Below, piece after piece: positions 25,991-35,034 of a stretch of 64,000 nt of DNA; the stretch's first letter is position 1; each line of letters begins with the position of its first letter. The notes under the pieces are model-generated. The model saw nothing but the letters and a program-made list of their open reading frames with translations. It searched no databases and was not told the DNA's origin. The position numbers and the translations under genes were made by a program. Origin of the DNA: Oligoflexia bacterium (GTDB lineage Bacteria; Bdellovibrionota_C; UBA2361; JBGSMV01); the NCBI GenBank assembly GCA_019694515.1, contig JAIBBU010000012.1, positions 30,409-94,408 on the forward strand, given 5' to 3'.

Positions 25991-27628
25991 CTATCCAAGT
26001 CCGTATCTTCCGGGCGCTATAATGCCTCCAGGATCGACTGCTGCCTTAAGCCGGCCGAGAAAGTCAGCAGCAGCGGGGTTCCGGTTTTGCAAGAATGCTG
26101 CCTTGGCAGGATCGCTGCTCGCCCGATAGGGCGTAAAACCAGCGGCAAAATAACCGTTTACCAAGGTCTCGTAACAGCGATCAGCAGCCTCTGTTTGCCG
26201 GGTGTTTTGGGGGTCAAAGAATAATCCCACCGTGCAAACAGCCGTGCGTTCTGTGGGAACGGAAACAGTCGTGTTAAAATCAAAGCCAAACTTGGCGTGC
26301 ATTTCTCGCGATAATCGCAGGAACTCCGCCATGCAATCCGCGGTCAAAGGCACCACAGGGGAGCACCAAGCAACCCCGCATTTGTCACGCACCGGATTGC
26401 GATTAGTTTCAGGCGCGGGCTCTCTCTTCATCCAGTAAGTTCCGAGCATTGGTCCCTCGTTAGGACGCCCCAGGAGCAGATCGAACAGTGCAAGTCGCGG
26501 CTCGATTCGATGCCCCATCACATACTGATACAGACGGGGAAAGCGTCCGGCGGAGCGTGCCAAGCCCGCAGAAATAAACCTTACTGAGGCATGTTTACCA
26601 AGACGCTTCTTAATATATCTTAGCTCGGGTTTGATAATCTCCTTGCGCCCCCACATCCCGCCAATGCCGTTCCACGCATGAATTTTCCATTTACGCATCA
26701 AGCTCGCACGGGACGCAGCCGACAGTGCAGGACCAGAGTCTCCCGCACTGAAAGGAAATTGCTGGAAGGAACACAACACTCGCATTTCGTTAGCGATATG
26801 AAGCGATCCCTCCAGATAGCCCTCCATCTTAATCTCCCTAATCGCATCGATTGATCGAATCAGAGATCGATCGTCGGAAAAATTTAGATTCAATGCCCCA
26901 AGATGCTGCGGCTTGGGCAGCAGCCAAACCCCCATCTTTGTTACGATTCCTAAGTTGGATTGACTAAAAAGCCCGTCGAGAAAAGGCCCCACGCCCCATT
27001 TATGAAGATAGGTCGAGCGCGAGTTTTCAAATTGTCCGAATCCTGTCGCCAGCAGCTCTCCGTTAGGCAAAACGACCTCTAATCCGGCAAAGCTTTGAAA
27101 ATGATCAGCATAGTGTGTAAATCCGTACCCACGTTCTAATGTGTTCGCAATCACACTGGCTGTCGGAGCGGAGCCGGTTACGTCGGAGAAAAGATGCGGA
27201 GCGTGCTGCTCCAGGTAAACACTTAAATCCAGCTGCGTTACTCCGGGTTCGACAACTGCAACGCCCAGCACCGGATCGATTCCCAGAATCTTGTTCATCC
27301 GGCTTAAGTCCACCACCACGTTATGCGCGGAAGAGGGACAGGCCGACCCGTACCCCCAGTTCCGTCCACCACTTACAGGATAAAGCGGGATGCCGTGCGT
27401 GGCCGCGATTGAGACAATGCCTTGAACCTCCACCGCGTTATGCGGGAAGACCGCCGCGCTAACAATTTGGGTACGGCTTCCGGTATCCGCAGTGTATGGG
27501 GCGAGCGCCGCCGACTCCCGCAGCACCCTCTCCTGCCCCAATAGCGCGCCAAGTTTTGTTAACGCTATTAACAAATTTGCAGGACTGCTCTGTGTTGCCT
27601 CCGCTGTGTTAATCATAGTAGTGCTCAT
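25991..27628 (-). CDS. FAD-dependent oxidase/dehydrogenase of the vanillyl-alcohol oxidase/p-cresol hydroxylase family
   Basis: 545 aa from the ATG at 27628 (a GTG at 27667 is an alternative). The PCMH-type FAD domain has YPVSGGRNWGYGSA (pyrophosphate loop), VVDLSRMNKILGID, VEPGVTQLDLSVYLEQ and DVTGSAPTASVIANTLERGYG. That combination is typical of VAO and 4-cresol dehydrogenase flavoproteins, which oxidise para-substituted phenols. The C-terminal half contains a VAO-like substrate domain. No signal peptide or c-type cytochrome partner is visible nearby. Substrate unknown. It diverges from the TonB receptor, with 151 bp between starts. Confidence 0.88.
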   Translation of the reverse strand: MSTTMINTAEATQSSPANLLIALTKLGALLGQERVLRESAALAPYTADTGSRTQIVSAAVFPHNAVEVQGIVSIAATHGIPLYPVSGGRNWGYGSACPSSAHNVVVDLSRMNKILGIDPVLGVAVVEPGVTQLDLSVYLEQHAPHLFSDVTGSAPTASVIANTLERGYGFTHYADHFQSFAGLEVVLPNGELLATGFGQFENSRSTYLHKWGVGPFLDGLFSQSNLGIVTKMGVWLLPKPQHLGALNLNFSDDRSLIRSIDAIREIKMEGYLEGSLHIANEMRVLCSFQQFPFSAGDSGPALSAASRASLMRKWKIHAWNGIGGMWGRKEIIKPELRYIKKRLGKHASVRFISAGLARSAGRFPRLYQYVMGHRIEPRLALFDLLLGRPNEGPMLGTYWMKREPAPETNRNPVRDKCGVAWCSPVVPLTADCMAEFLRLSREMHAKFGFDFNTTVSVPTERTAVCTVGLFFDPQNTRQTEAADRCYETLVNGYFAAGFTPYRASSDPAKAAFLQNRNPAAADFLGRLKAAVDPGGIIAPGRYGLG

Positions 27629-27779
27629 ATGGTTTGAGACGGTTGAACTGCAAGGGACGTATGCCACTACTCCTAAGCAGAATCAAATCGGCCTACATCT
27701 AGCCGTCTAGCGACCCCCTGCAAGCGGAAGCTTGGAAGCGAGCCGCGGTAGATGCGCCTTTTGGACATTTGGTAGAAGC

Positions 27780-29690
27780 ATGAAGAAGATCCTGTTTGCT
27801 CCACTGCTCACCGTTCTCTTAATCACTCACCTCGCCCAAGCTGAGGAGCTTTTCGGCGCAGCCGGAACACCCGCCCCGCTGCCTCCTGATCTACGTGAAG
27901 TCGGACTGGAAAAACTGCTCAATTTGGACCTGATCGTTACCTCCCCGGGGAGGAAGGAGCAGGCGCTCTCCGATGTGGCATCAGCGACTTTTGTTATTTC
28001 GCAGGAAGACATTGCACGCTCGGGCGCCACTCATGTCGCCGAGCTGCTGCGGTTTGTGCCGGGGGTGAATGTGGCGCGTCTCTCTTCAGGACATTGGGCC
28101 GTGAGCGCGCGTGGCTTTAATCAATTATTTGCAAATAAGCTCCTGGTCTTGATCGATGGAGTCAGCGTTTTCTCTCCCACCACCAACGGAGTCTATTGGG
28201 AAACCATCGATCTGCCCCTGCCCGACATTGAGCGAATCGAGGTGGTTAGAGGGCCGGGAGGCTCGCTCTGGGGTTCAAATGCAGTCAACGGCGTAATTAA
28301 TATCATTACCAAACACGCGTCACAAACCCATGGCACCCTTCTATCGGGGGGTGGCGGCACACACGAAGAAGGTTTTGGCTTGGTCCGGCAAGGTGGAAGA
28401 CTCGGAGAGGACAGCGATTATCGCATTTTTGGGAAATACTCCTCGCGCGCATCGAATCGCACTCCCGAGGACAAAAGCGCATTAGATGACTGGTCCAGTG
28501 GGGCCATGGGATTTCGCCTTGATTCGGCGCTTGAGTCCGGCAGAAACATCTCGGTACAGGCCAATGCCTCGCAGCAAGATGAGAATTATCAACCTCTCAC
28601 GCCAACCTTAGACCCTCCCTATATGGATGCCGAAAAATTTCGGGATGATGGCACCTGGAAAAGCGCCACGGCCTTGACCCAGTGGCAGGAGCAGCTAAGC
28701 CCGGACTCGGACCTCAGCGCGAACTTGAGTTTTCTTTACAAAGAGCGTGCTAGCCGTTTTGTAACATTCGACTACCAAGTCTATACCCTAGAGATTCAAC
28801 ATCATTATCGTGCCGGCGGCATTCACGATCTTGTCTACGGTGCCGGCTATCGCGCTTTTGCGAATTCGGCCGAGGGATCAGTAGGGCACGAGGTGGACCC
28901 CTCAGGCCGCACCACGGATCTCTACACGGGCTTTCTGCAAGATGAGATTACCGTCGTACCGGAACGCTTCAAGCTTATCGTGGGATCCAAATTTGAGCAT
29001 AATGACCACACCGGGATGGAGATAATGCCTACTATTCGCGGGCTATACACTCCTAATCGGAGCACCACCTTTTGGACAGCAGCTTCGCGCGCGATCGCAT
29101 CACCAGCCATTTTCTTTGAGGACACGAGGATCCCTGTGGCGGGATTCCCTGCTCCGGGCGCCCCGCTTACTGCAGTCGCAGAAATAGTAGGCAATCCCGA
29201 TCTTGCTTCGGAGCGGCTTCTCGAGTACGAGATCGGGGCTCGGCAGGATATCGACGCCTCTCTCTACCTAGATTTGTCTGCTTTTTATGCTAGCCACGAC
29301 AACATTTTTGGACAGGAAGCGGGCGATCCGTTTGTGGCCAATTATGCGGATTCAGGACGACCCGCTCTAATCATACCGCTGATCTTCGGAAATACTCTGG
29401 AAGGACAATCTTATGGGGTAGAAGCAGCCCTCAATTGGAAAGCGCGATCCAATTGGACCTTAGCTGCCAGCTACACATTCTTCGATGTCGACATATCACT
29501 CGCAGGTGGTCAGGACACCGCCAACCGTGATCTGATTGAGGGCGGCTCCCCGCAACATCAAGCTACTTTTTCTTCTTCAGTTGATCTAAGCAATCGATGG
29601 AGCTTGTACTCGGCGGTTCGCTATGTGGACGAGCTGGGCTACGGGAACATCAATGGATATTTGGACGCGGACGTTAAGCTGGCCTGGTAG
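27780..29690 (+). CDS. TonB-dependent outer-membrane receptor, ended by an in-frame amber codon
   Basis: 636 aa to the TAG at 29688-29690. The ATG at 27780 gives a good signal peptide (MKKILFAPLLTVLLITHLAQA). The plug domain follows: FVISQEDIARSGATHVAELL, PGVNVARLSSGHWAVSARGF and IERIEVVRGPGGSLWGSNAVNGVINIITK. The rest is an alternating-residue beta-barrel. The barrel is cut short by a TAG after LAW, and the same frame continues for 46 more codons with clear receptor C-terminal sequence (next entry). It is followed by YfiR, a partner often found with such receptors. Ligand unknown. Confidence 0.92.
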   Translation: MKKILFAPLLTVLLITHLAQAEELFGAAGTPAPLPPDLREVGLEKLLNLDLIVTSPGRKEQALSDVASATFVISQEDIARSGATHVAELLRFVPGVNVARLSSGHWAVSARGFNQLFANKLLVLIDGVSVFSPTTNGVYWETIDLPLPDIERIEVVRGPGGSLWGSNAVNGVINIITKHASQTHGTLLSGGGGTHEEGFGLVRQGGRLGEDSDYRIFGKYSSRASNRTPEDKSALDDWSSGAMGFRLDSALESGRNISVQANASQQDENYQPLTPTLDPPYMDAEKFRDDGTWKSATALTQWQEQLSPDSDLSANLSFLYKERASRFVTFDYQVYTLEIQHHYRAGGIHDLVYGAGYRAFANSAEGSVGHEVDPSGRTTDLYTGFLQDEITVVPERFKLIVGSKFEHNDHTGMEIMPTIRGLYTPNRSTTFWTAASRAIASPAIFFEDTRIPVAGFPAPGAPLTAVAEIVGNPDLASERLLEYEIGARQDIDASLYLDLSAFYASHDNIFGQEAGDPFVANYADSGRPALIIPLIFGNTLEGQSYGVEAALNWKARSNWTLAASYTFFDVDISLAGGQDTANRDLIEGGSPQHQATFSSSVDLSNRWSLYSAVRYVDELGYGNINGYLDADVKLAW

Positions 29691-29831
29691 CCGCGCCCGC
29701 ATCTTGAGTTGAGTATAGTTGGACAAAACCTGCTGCATGATGCCCATACAGAATTCCAAGCCAATCTGTTCGGTCCTCCCCGGACAGGACTGGAACGAGC
29801 GGTGTATGCTGCAGCGAGTCTGTCCTTTTAG
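29691..29831 (+). pseudogene. C-terminal tail of the TonB receptor, separated by an in-frame TAG
   Basis: Directly after the TAG the same frame gives 46 residues starting PRPHLELSIVGQNLL and ending RAVYAAASLSF before a normal TAG at 29829-29831. 'xLSxxGQNLxD' and a final aromatic Phe preceded by alternating hydrophobics are the hallmarks of TonB receptor C-termini and of the BAM recognition signal. The interrupted codon needs only one substitution (for example CAG or AAG to TAG). A point nonsense mutation, a sequencing error or amber suppression are the alternatives. Confidence 0.85.
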
Positions 29832-29914
29832 ACCGAGGAAGTTGTGCTATTGCACGGCGACTAGGCACCGCCCGAGCAATCTGCAGCTGTTTGAGCAGGA
29901 GTTCTAAGGGAAAG

Positions 29915-30547
29915 ATGTTAGATACTGGAATTAAAGGGGGGCTGTCTTGGTTAATCTGGTCGCGGAGCGTCTCTGGTTTGCTGGCCCTGCTGCTCTATTG
30001 CTTCCCCGCGCCTAGCTCCGCCAACCCTTTGCCTGAGCGCAAAGAGATCGACGATCGTCCTCATCGCATCAAAGCTGCGATCGTTTTTAATGTGATGAAG
30101 TTCATCCGCTGGCCCCAGGAATCCAAAAATGCAGGCCAACCCTTTAATCTCTGCGTGGTGGGCACCCAAGATCGAGTCTCGCGATACTTTGCCGAAACAT
30201 TTCGCGGTCAAACGGTCCGCGGCCGCCCGATTTCGTTGATCGAAATCTCCGATGGCGAGCTCGAAAATTCCAAGTATGGCCCGTGCCAAACCATTTACAT
30301 CTCACGCCACCTCCCTAGTGAACTAAGGCAAAAAGTTACTCAACTGCTGAGTCAAAACATGGGGATACTGACAATTTGCGAGGTCGAGGCCCCCGGACCG
30401 TCTGACTGCATGCTCCAAATATACGAATCAGGGAACAAGGCCAAGCTGGCCCTGGATAGCTCCCGCATAAATCAAATGCAGCTTGCACTTAGCTCCGAGC
30501 TTCTTTCCCTAGCCGTCGATGTCTCACACCCAGAAAGGAGCGAATAG
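29915..30547 (+). CDS. YfiR family (DUF4154) periplasmic regulator
   Basis: 210 aa from the ATG at 29915, preceded by AAGGGAAAG. An N-terminal signal (SVSGLLALLLYCFPAPSSANP) directs export. The YfiR core follows: KAAIVFNVMKFIRWP, LCVVGTQDRVSRYF, IYISRHLPSELRQK, ILTICEV and a C-terminal KLALDSSRINQMQLALSSELLSLA. YfiR sequesters the CHASE8 domain of YfiN in Pseudomonas. Here the CHASE8 hybrid kinase at 20671 is the obvious candidate partner. It lies 83 bp after the full receptor frame and 5 bp before a glycosyltransferase. Confidence 0.88.
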   Translation: MLDTGIKGGLSWLIWSRSVSGLLALLLYCFPAPSSANPLPERKEIDDRPHRIKAAIVFNVMKFIRWPQESKNAGQPFNLCVVGTQDRVSRYFAETFRGQTVRGRPISLIEISDGELENSKYGPCQTIYISRHLPSELRQKVTQLLSQNMGILTICEVEAPGPSDCMLQIYESGNKAKLALDSSRINQMQLALSSELLSLAVDVSHPERSE

Positions 30548-30552
30548 TCGCC

Positions 30553-31833
30553 ATGGCACGTATTTTATTCATCAGCGAAGCGATGACATTAACCCATGTG
30601 GTACGCTCGCATGTGTTAGGCTCTCACCTTGCCCAACAGGGACATGCGGTGACGCTGGCCGCTGGAAAATACTTTGACCGTCTATTCAAAACATTTCCCG
30701 GCGAGCGGCGAGATTTGCGATCCTCCCGTCATCCCGCGGATTTTCGCACGATTCTCGGCAAGGGTGGAGTCATCTTTGACTACGAAGTGCTCTCAGGTTT
30801 TTTGAGCGAAGAGCTCCAGCTATTCAAAGAGCTCAAGCCCGACTTGGTGGTCGGAGATTTGCGTCCGTCGCTGGCCGTCAGCACTCGACTTGCGGCGCTC
30901 CCGTTAATTACCATTACGAACGCTTATTGGAGCAGACATCTCCGTGGTCAATATTTTCCCCCACCCTGCCTTGACGCTGTGGCTGGACTCAATTTAGGGA
31001 GATTGGGGGGCCCCGCCGTTCTCATGGCCCTCAAGCTGCTCAACGCAGCGATCCTCCCGGGAGTCCTGAAGGCGCAGGGGGCGGGACTTAACCGTCTCCG
31101 GCTGGAGCATCGACTTGATCCGTTTGAGCATTATCTGGACGGCTTCACCTTTGGTGATGAGATTTGCTTTACTGACGCACAGGAACTTTTTCCGCTGCAA
31201 AATGCTCCCGCAAATCACAACTTTATTGGTCCGATTTCATGGTCACCGAGCGTAAACCTGCCTCCCTGGTGGGAGGAGGTGCGCACGCGAAGGCCTCTGA
31301 TCTATGTGAACCTCGGTTCCTCGGGCGATGCCCGCGCCCTGGCGCTGGTCCTCGATACTCTGGCCGGGTTTGACTGCACAGTGGCCGCTGCCAGCTCTGG
31401 CACACCATTAAAGCTGGGCCGCAGCAGCAACATTCACCTGGCTGACTACCTTCCGGGCGACGAAATTTTGAAGTCCGCAACCTTGGCGATCTGTAATGGC
31501 GGCAGCCCGGCCTGCTACCAGGCGCTGTCGAAGGGAGTACCTATCATCGCTATCCCGACCAATATGGATCAGCTGCTCTTTTCGCACTGCCTGCAGAAGC
31601 ATGGGTTCGGGATAAGCTTGCGGTCCGATACGCTCCGACCGTCACAAATACGGAGTGCAATTTCGAGGCTGCTACGAAACGGGGCACGCGACCGCTATCG
31701 CACCCTAGCGGCGCACCTCAGCGCCTGTGAACCAGAACGCCAATTTCAACGAATTGCGCAGCGACTCCTGTCAAGTTCCACCTTAACTGCACCAGAGAAC
31801 TCGGAAGAATGGAGGAAACAGCATGCCGGTTAG
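30553..31833 (+). CDS. GT1-family (UGT/macrolide-type) glycosyltransferase
   Basis: 426 aa GT-B enzyme. The N-terminal Rossmann domain begins ARILFISEAMTLTHVVRSHVLGSHLAQQGH, with the acceptor-facing loop. The C-terminal domain contains IYVNLGSSGD, the nucleotide-sugar loop region LADYLPGDEIL and the GT1 signature ICNGGSPACYQALSKGVPIIAIPTNMDQ (about 316-343). The usual catalytic His of HGG is Asn (NGG), so donor binding may differ. Macrolide, sterol and lipid glycosyltransferases share this family. It overlaps the next gene by 11 bp. Confidence 0.88.
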   Translation: MARILFISEAMTLTHVVRSHVLGSHLAQQGHAVTLAAGKYFDRLFKTFPGERRDLRSSRHPADFRTILGKGGVIFDYEVLSGFLSEELQLFKELKPDLVVGDLRPSLAVSTRLAALPLITITNAYWSRHLRGQYFPPPCLDAVAGLNLGRLGGPAVLMALKLLNAAILPGVLKAQGAGLNRLRLEHRLDPFEHYLDGFTFGDEICFTDAQELFPLQNAPANHNFIGPISWSPSVNLPPWWEEVRTRRPLIYVNLGSSGDARALALVLDTLAGFDCTVAAASSGTPLKLGRSSNIHLADYLPGDEILKSATLAICNGGSPACYQALSKGVPIIAIPTNMDQLLFSHCLQKHGFGISLRSDTLRPSQIRSAISRLLRNGARDRYRTLAAHLSACEPERQFQRIAQRLLSSSTLTAPENSEEWRKQHAG

Positions 31834-32734
31834 TGACTATGAGCGCTGCGATCTTTGTCAGGAACAATGCGGTTTTGATCGCGCCCAGGAGGTACGCCGC
31901 GTCAATTGCCATGTGCGTAGCCACCGCCAAGACATTTTCACAGTTTGGCGCTGTCCCAGCTGCAGCAGCCTGCATTCCAAGGAAGCGGTCGATTTAGCCA
32001 AGTACTACGCCGACTACCCGTTAAAGAAACACAAGCCTACTATTCACACCCATATTGCCTATCGTAATCGCCATCGCTTGCTGAAGCGCTGGGGCCTCGG
32101 CGCTAATAACTCGATTTTAGATTTCGGCTGCGGCACCGGACTTTTCGTGAAATACATGCGACAGCGCGGATACCAGGTTAGCGGATTTGATGCTTTCGTC
32201 CCGGAATTTTCCGACTCTCAAGCTCTGGCTCGTAACTATGACGCGGTTCTTTCCTTCGACGTAATCGAGCACCTTGATCGTCCCGCCGAGCTTTTCCAAC
32301 AGCTCTTTGATCTAACTGCCCCGGGAGGACTGCTAGTAGTCGGAACCCCCGATGCCTCCGGCTTGGACCTGGGGGCCAAAATCCCTCCCGTGGAGCTCTC
32401 TCAACCCTTCCACCGGCACATTCTCTCGGAGCAAGCACTAATTCAGATCGCAAAACGCTTCGATCTTATCCCTGAATTTGCGTTCAGACGTTCCTATTTC
32501 GACTCCTTGATTCCAACCGTAAATATGCGCTTTATGTGGGCGTATCTGAATGCTTCCGGGGGCATGCTGGACTCCATGGTCGAACCAATTAATTGGGGAC
32601 GCGTTTTACGCTCTCCGCGGTTAATTTTCTATGCCTTGGCGGGATACTTTTTGTACGAACCTGGGAACATGATCATTGCGTTTCGAAAGCCGCACGCTGA
32701 AGCTCTCGAGGTTCGACGCGCTGGCAATCAATAG
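31823..32734 (+). CDS. SAM-dependent methyltransferase with N-terminal zinc-binding segment
   Basis: 303 aa. The first ~55 residues contain two Cys pairs, CDLC (9-12) and CPSC (about 51-54), with more Cys/His between, which is a likely zinc knuckle. The class I methyltransferase core follows: ILDFGCGTGLFVKYM (motif I), VSGFDAF, YDAVLSFDVIEHLDRP and GGLLVVGTPDASG. This architecture is common in sugar or natural-product C-methyltransferases. The overlap with the GT1 gene suggests it modifies the same product or its sugar. The substrate is unknown. Confidence 0.88.
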   Translation: MPVSDYERCDLCQEQCGFDRAQEVRRVNCHVRSHRQDIFTVWRCPSCSSLHSKEAVDLAKYYADYPLKKHKPTIHTHIAYRNRHRLLKRWGLGANNSILDFGCGTGLFVKYMRQRGYQVSGFDAFVPEFSDSQALARNYDAVLSFDVIEHLDRPAELFQQLFDLTAPGGLLVVGTPDASGLDLGAKIPPVELSQPFHRHILSEQALIQIAKRFDLIPEFAFRRSYFDSLIPTVNMRFMWAYLNASGGMLDSMVEPINWGRVLRSPRLIFYALAGYFLYEPGNMIIAFRKPHAEALEVRRAGNQ

Positions 32735-32743
32735 GGCGGCTTT

Positions 32744-33694
32744 TCAATCAAGCAAAGCCCGAATTCTCTGAATCCGCTTATTAATCGGCGGATGGGTAGA
32801 CCAAATCGAATCTCGATTGGCATCAGTCAGCTTCCTGGTCGGACTCACGATATAGAGATGCTCCGTGGCCCGATTGGCAGCCTCCAACGGATCAGGATCG
32901 GAAGAGAGTTTGAGCAGTGCCGTCACCAGGCCGTTGGGATTACGCGTCAAACGAACCGAGGTGGCGTCAGCAAGAAACTCGCGCTGTCGGGAGACCGCCA
33001 GCTGCACGAGCTTGGCGACCACCGGAGCGAGCAATGCGAGCGCCAGGGCCAGCACCAGAAATACTACTTGAGCAGCTCCGCCCGACTTTCGATCCGAACG
33101 ACCGCGCGGTCCTCCGAAGCGCAGAGCCCGCCAGAAAAAATCACACAGCAAGACAATCGCACCGGCGAGCACAGCCGTGATCATCATTAAACGGATGTCA
33201 TAATTTACAATGTGCCCAAATTCATGAGCAATCACTGCCTGGAGCTCTTCCCGATTGAGCTTGCTGCGGAGCCCCGTGGTAACAGCTATAGCTGCATGGC
33301 GCGGGTCCCGCCCGGTGGCAAAGGCATTCGGCGCGCTGTCATCGATTAGATATATTTTGGGCGGTGCAACCCCTGCCGCGATCGCGATCTCCTCAACCAC
33401 ATTTTGCAGTTCTCGGTCGTCCGCCGGGTTTAAGGGGGTTGCGCCCGACACGGCCATGACGATCGAAGCCCCCTTGTAGTACCCGATCAACGCACCAAAA
33501 CCGCCCAAGGCTACAGCCAGCAGCGCCCCCCCAATCATCGCCGCAGGACTCACCTGGCCCAGCAGGGCTGTCGGAATGACTGCACCGGCCAGCGCCGCGA
33601 GCCCCAGCATAGCCACCACCAAGAACCCAGAGCGGCGCTTGTTAGCGGCAATTAAGGTCTGAAAGGTGGCAGGAGCGAGGGTCGGCTGATTCAT
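32744..33694 (-). CDS. htpX: HtpX-like M48 zinc metalloprotease
   Basis: 316 aa integral membrane protease for membrane protein quality control. Two N-terminal hydrophobic segments (about 23-45 and 52-74) precede the catalytic HEFGH (157-161). Another hydrophobic pair follows (about 165-190 and 215-235), and the third zinc ligand is the Glu in REFLADATSVRLT. The C-terminal THPPINKRIQRIRAL is the usual HtpX ending. The 51-bp gap to lemA on the same strand makes them an operon, a very common pairing. It converges with the methyltransferase gene. Confidence 0.95.
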   Translation of the reverse strand: MNQPTLAPATFQTLIAANKRRSGFLVVAMLGLAALAGAVIPTALLGQVSPAAMIGGALLAVALGGFGALIGYYKGASIVMAVSGATPLNPADDRELQNVVEEIAIAAGVAPPKIYLIDDSAPNAFATGRDPRHAAIAVTTGLRSKLNREELQAVIAHEFGHIVNYDIRLMMITAVLAGAIVLLCDFFWRALRFGGPRGRSDRKSGGAAQVVFLVLALALALLAPVVAKLVQLAVSRQREFLADATSVRLTRNPNGLVTALLKLSSDPDPLEAANRATEHLYIVSPTRKLTDANRDSIWSTHPPINKRIQRIRALLD

Positions 33695-33744
33695 CAGCTG
33701 CTTTTGATTTAAGAAGGCACCAGGGTCACCCGATGGACGCCTGC

Positions 33745-34314
33745 TTAGAAACTAACTCTGGGCGCCTCCTGCACCGCCTGCTTTTCGGCCTCCGCTAACT
33801 GATAGAAGGTAGCGGGCTTGAAATTAAATGATCCTGCCAGCAAGTTCGCCGGAAAGCTCTGGATCGCGGCATTGTAGACGCCGACCGAATCATTGTAGTG
33901 CTGCCTTGAAAATCCGATCCGATTCTCAGTTGAACTAAGCTCTTCCTGTAGCGCCAAGAAATTTTGATTGGCTTTCAAATCCGGATATGATTCGGAGAGC
34001 GCGAATAAGCTCTTGAGTGTGCCACTCAGGGCGTTCTCAGCCGCGATTCTGGTGGCGGGATCTGCCGCGGACGCGGTAACCGCGTGGTTTCTGGCCGAGA
34101 TTACAGCCTCTAGCGTCTTGCTTTCATGCCCGGCATACCCTTTAACCGTTTCCACCAAATTCGGAATAAGATCATGCCGGCGCTTCAGCTGCACATCGAT
34201 CTGCGACCATGCGTTTTCAGTTTCGACGCGCTTTCTGATTAGCCCGTTATAGAGGCCCACGGTTCCTAAAACACCGGCGGCCACGATCAATAACAGCACT
34301 GTTCCTATACCCAT
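33745..34314 (-). CDS. lemA: LemA family protein
   Basis: 189 aa. A single N-terminal membrane segment (about 3-23) is followed by a long helical domain: VETENAWSQIDVQLKRRHDLIPNLVETVKGYAGHE is the LemA signature, then SAAD..TRIAAENAL and TENRIGFSRQHYNDSVGVYNAAI near the C-terminus. LemA proteins accompany HtpX-type proteases at the membrane, and their biochemical role is not established. It is upstream of htpX on the same strand. Confidence 0.95.
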   Translation of the reverse strand: MGIGTVLLLIVAAGVLGTVGLYNGLIRKRVETENAWSQIDVQLKRRHDLIPNLVETVKGYAGHESKTLEAVISARNHAVTASAADPATRIAAENALSGTLKSLFALSESYPDLKANQNFLALQEELSSTENRIGFSRQHYNDSVGVYNAAIQSFPANLLAGSFNFKPATFYQLAEAEKQAVQEAPRVSF

Positions 34315-34357
34315 GAAAGCACCCCCTGGAATTCAAATAGACGATACAATTGAGCGA

Positions 34358-34873
34358 TTATAACGAGGAAAATATGCCAAACAAAAGCCGCCCAAAAGAG
34401 ACTAACTCCGGCTGGCCGCGTTTAACAGGCCCCGTATCGGCCGTGACTTCGAACAGCAGGCTTTCCCAGCTCGGAAGCTTGTCGACCCCGGGCGCAAACA
34501 TGGTCATCTTTATTTCGACCCGCTTGCCCGCCTCAAGGCGCCCAAGCTCAACCTTCGTGACCTGCGGAGTGCTGTTAATTTCAATTGGACGCCGGACCTT
34601 ACCGAAATTGCTGGCCGTGATCTTTCCTGTAAGCAATCGATCGAAAGCTGGATTCAACTGCACTCCGATATTTTCTTGAGGCTCCCATCCGCTGTTCGCG
34701 ACCTCCAGAGTGTAAAACCCATAACACCCCTCTGTCGTGCAGTACTGGGAAGGAGCAATCGGGGCATAGAGTAGTTCGTAGTCAGGTACTCCCATTAACG
34801 AGACACCCCCCGTCAGCAGCAGGCCGATTGCCCCGGCAATAATCAGGTGCCTCCACACTTTGACCATGTCCAT
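34358..34873 (-). CDS. Single-pass membrane/exported protein, unknown function
   Basis: 171 aa from the ATG at 34873 (a GTG one codon upstream and an ATG two codons downstream are also possible). One hydrophobic segment sits near the N-terminus (HLIIAGAIGLLLTGGVSLMGV). An extracytoplasmic beta-rich domain follows, with a close Cys pair (YCTTEGCYGFYTLEVANSG) that could be disulfide-bonded, and a TM-like C-terminus (FGRLLFGIFSSL). The 'YTLEVANSG' and 'KVELGRLEAGKRVEIKMTMFAP' patterns suggest an immunoglobulin-like fold. It precedes lemA-htpX by 43 bp, so it may belong to that operon. Confidence 0.78.
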   Translation of the reverse strand: MDMVKVWRHLIIAGAIGLLLTGGVSLMGVPDYELLYAPIAPSQYCTTEGCYGFYTLEVANSGWEPQENIGVQLNPAFDRLLTGKITASNFGKVRRPIEINSTPQVTKVELGRLEAGKRVEIKMTMFAPGVDKLPSWESLLFEVTADTGPVKRGQPELVSFGRLLFGIFSSL

Positions 34874-35034
34874 CACGCTTAAGTTATCCCCCCGTATCCT
34901 ATGTCGTTATATCGGCGTGAAAGCTGAACGAAGGGGAAACTTTTAAATGCACCGCTCGAAAGATTACTCGAACCATTTAGGATTCGGGGCCGGCACTGTC
35001 CGGTCCTCAAAATAAACTACCAAAGGAGAAACCT

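Noticed and set aside
27780..29831. Genome-wide recoding of TAG as a sense codon
   Set aside because: plsB (9278-9280), hbd (38885-38887), the orphan at 35035 and others end properly at TAG, so TAG is a normal stop here.
29719..29907. Separate small ORF after the TonB receptor
   Set aside because: It is in another frame to the receptor tail. The in-frame continuation after the TAG is clearly receptor sequence, so this is a shadow.
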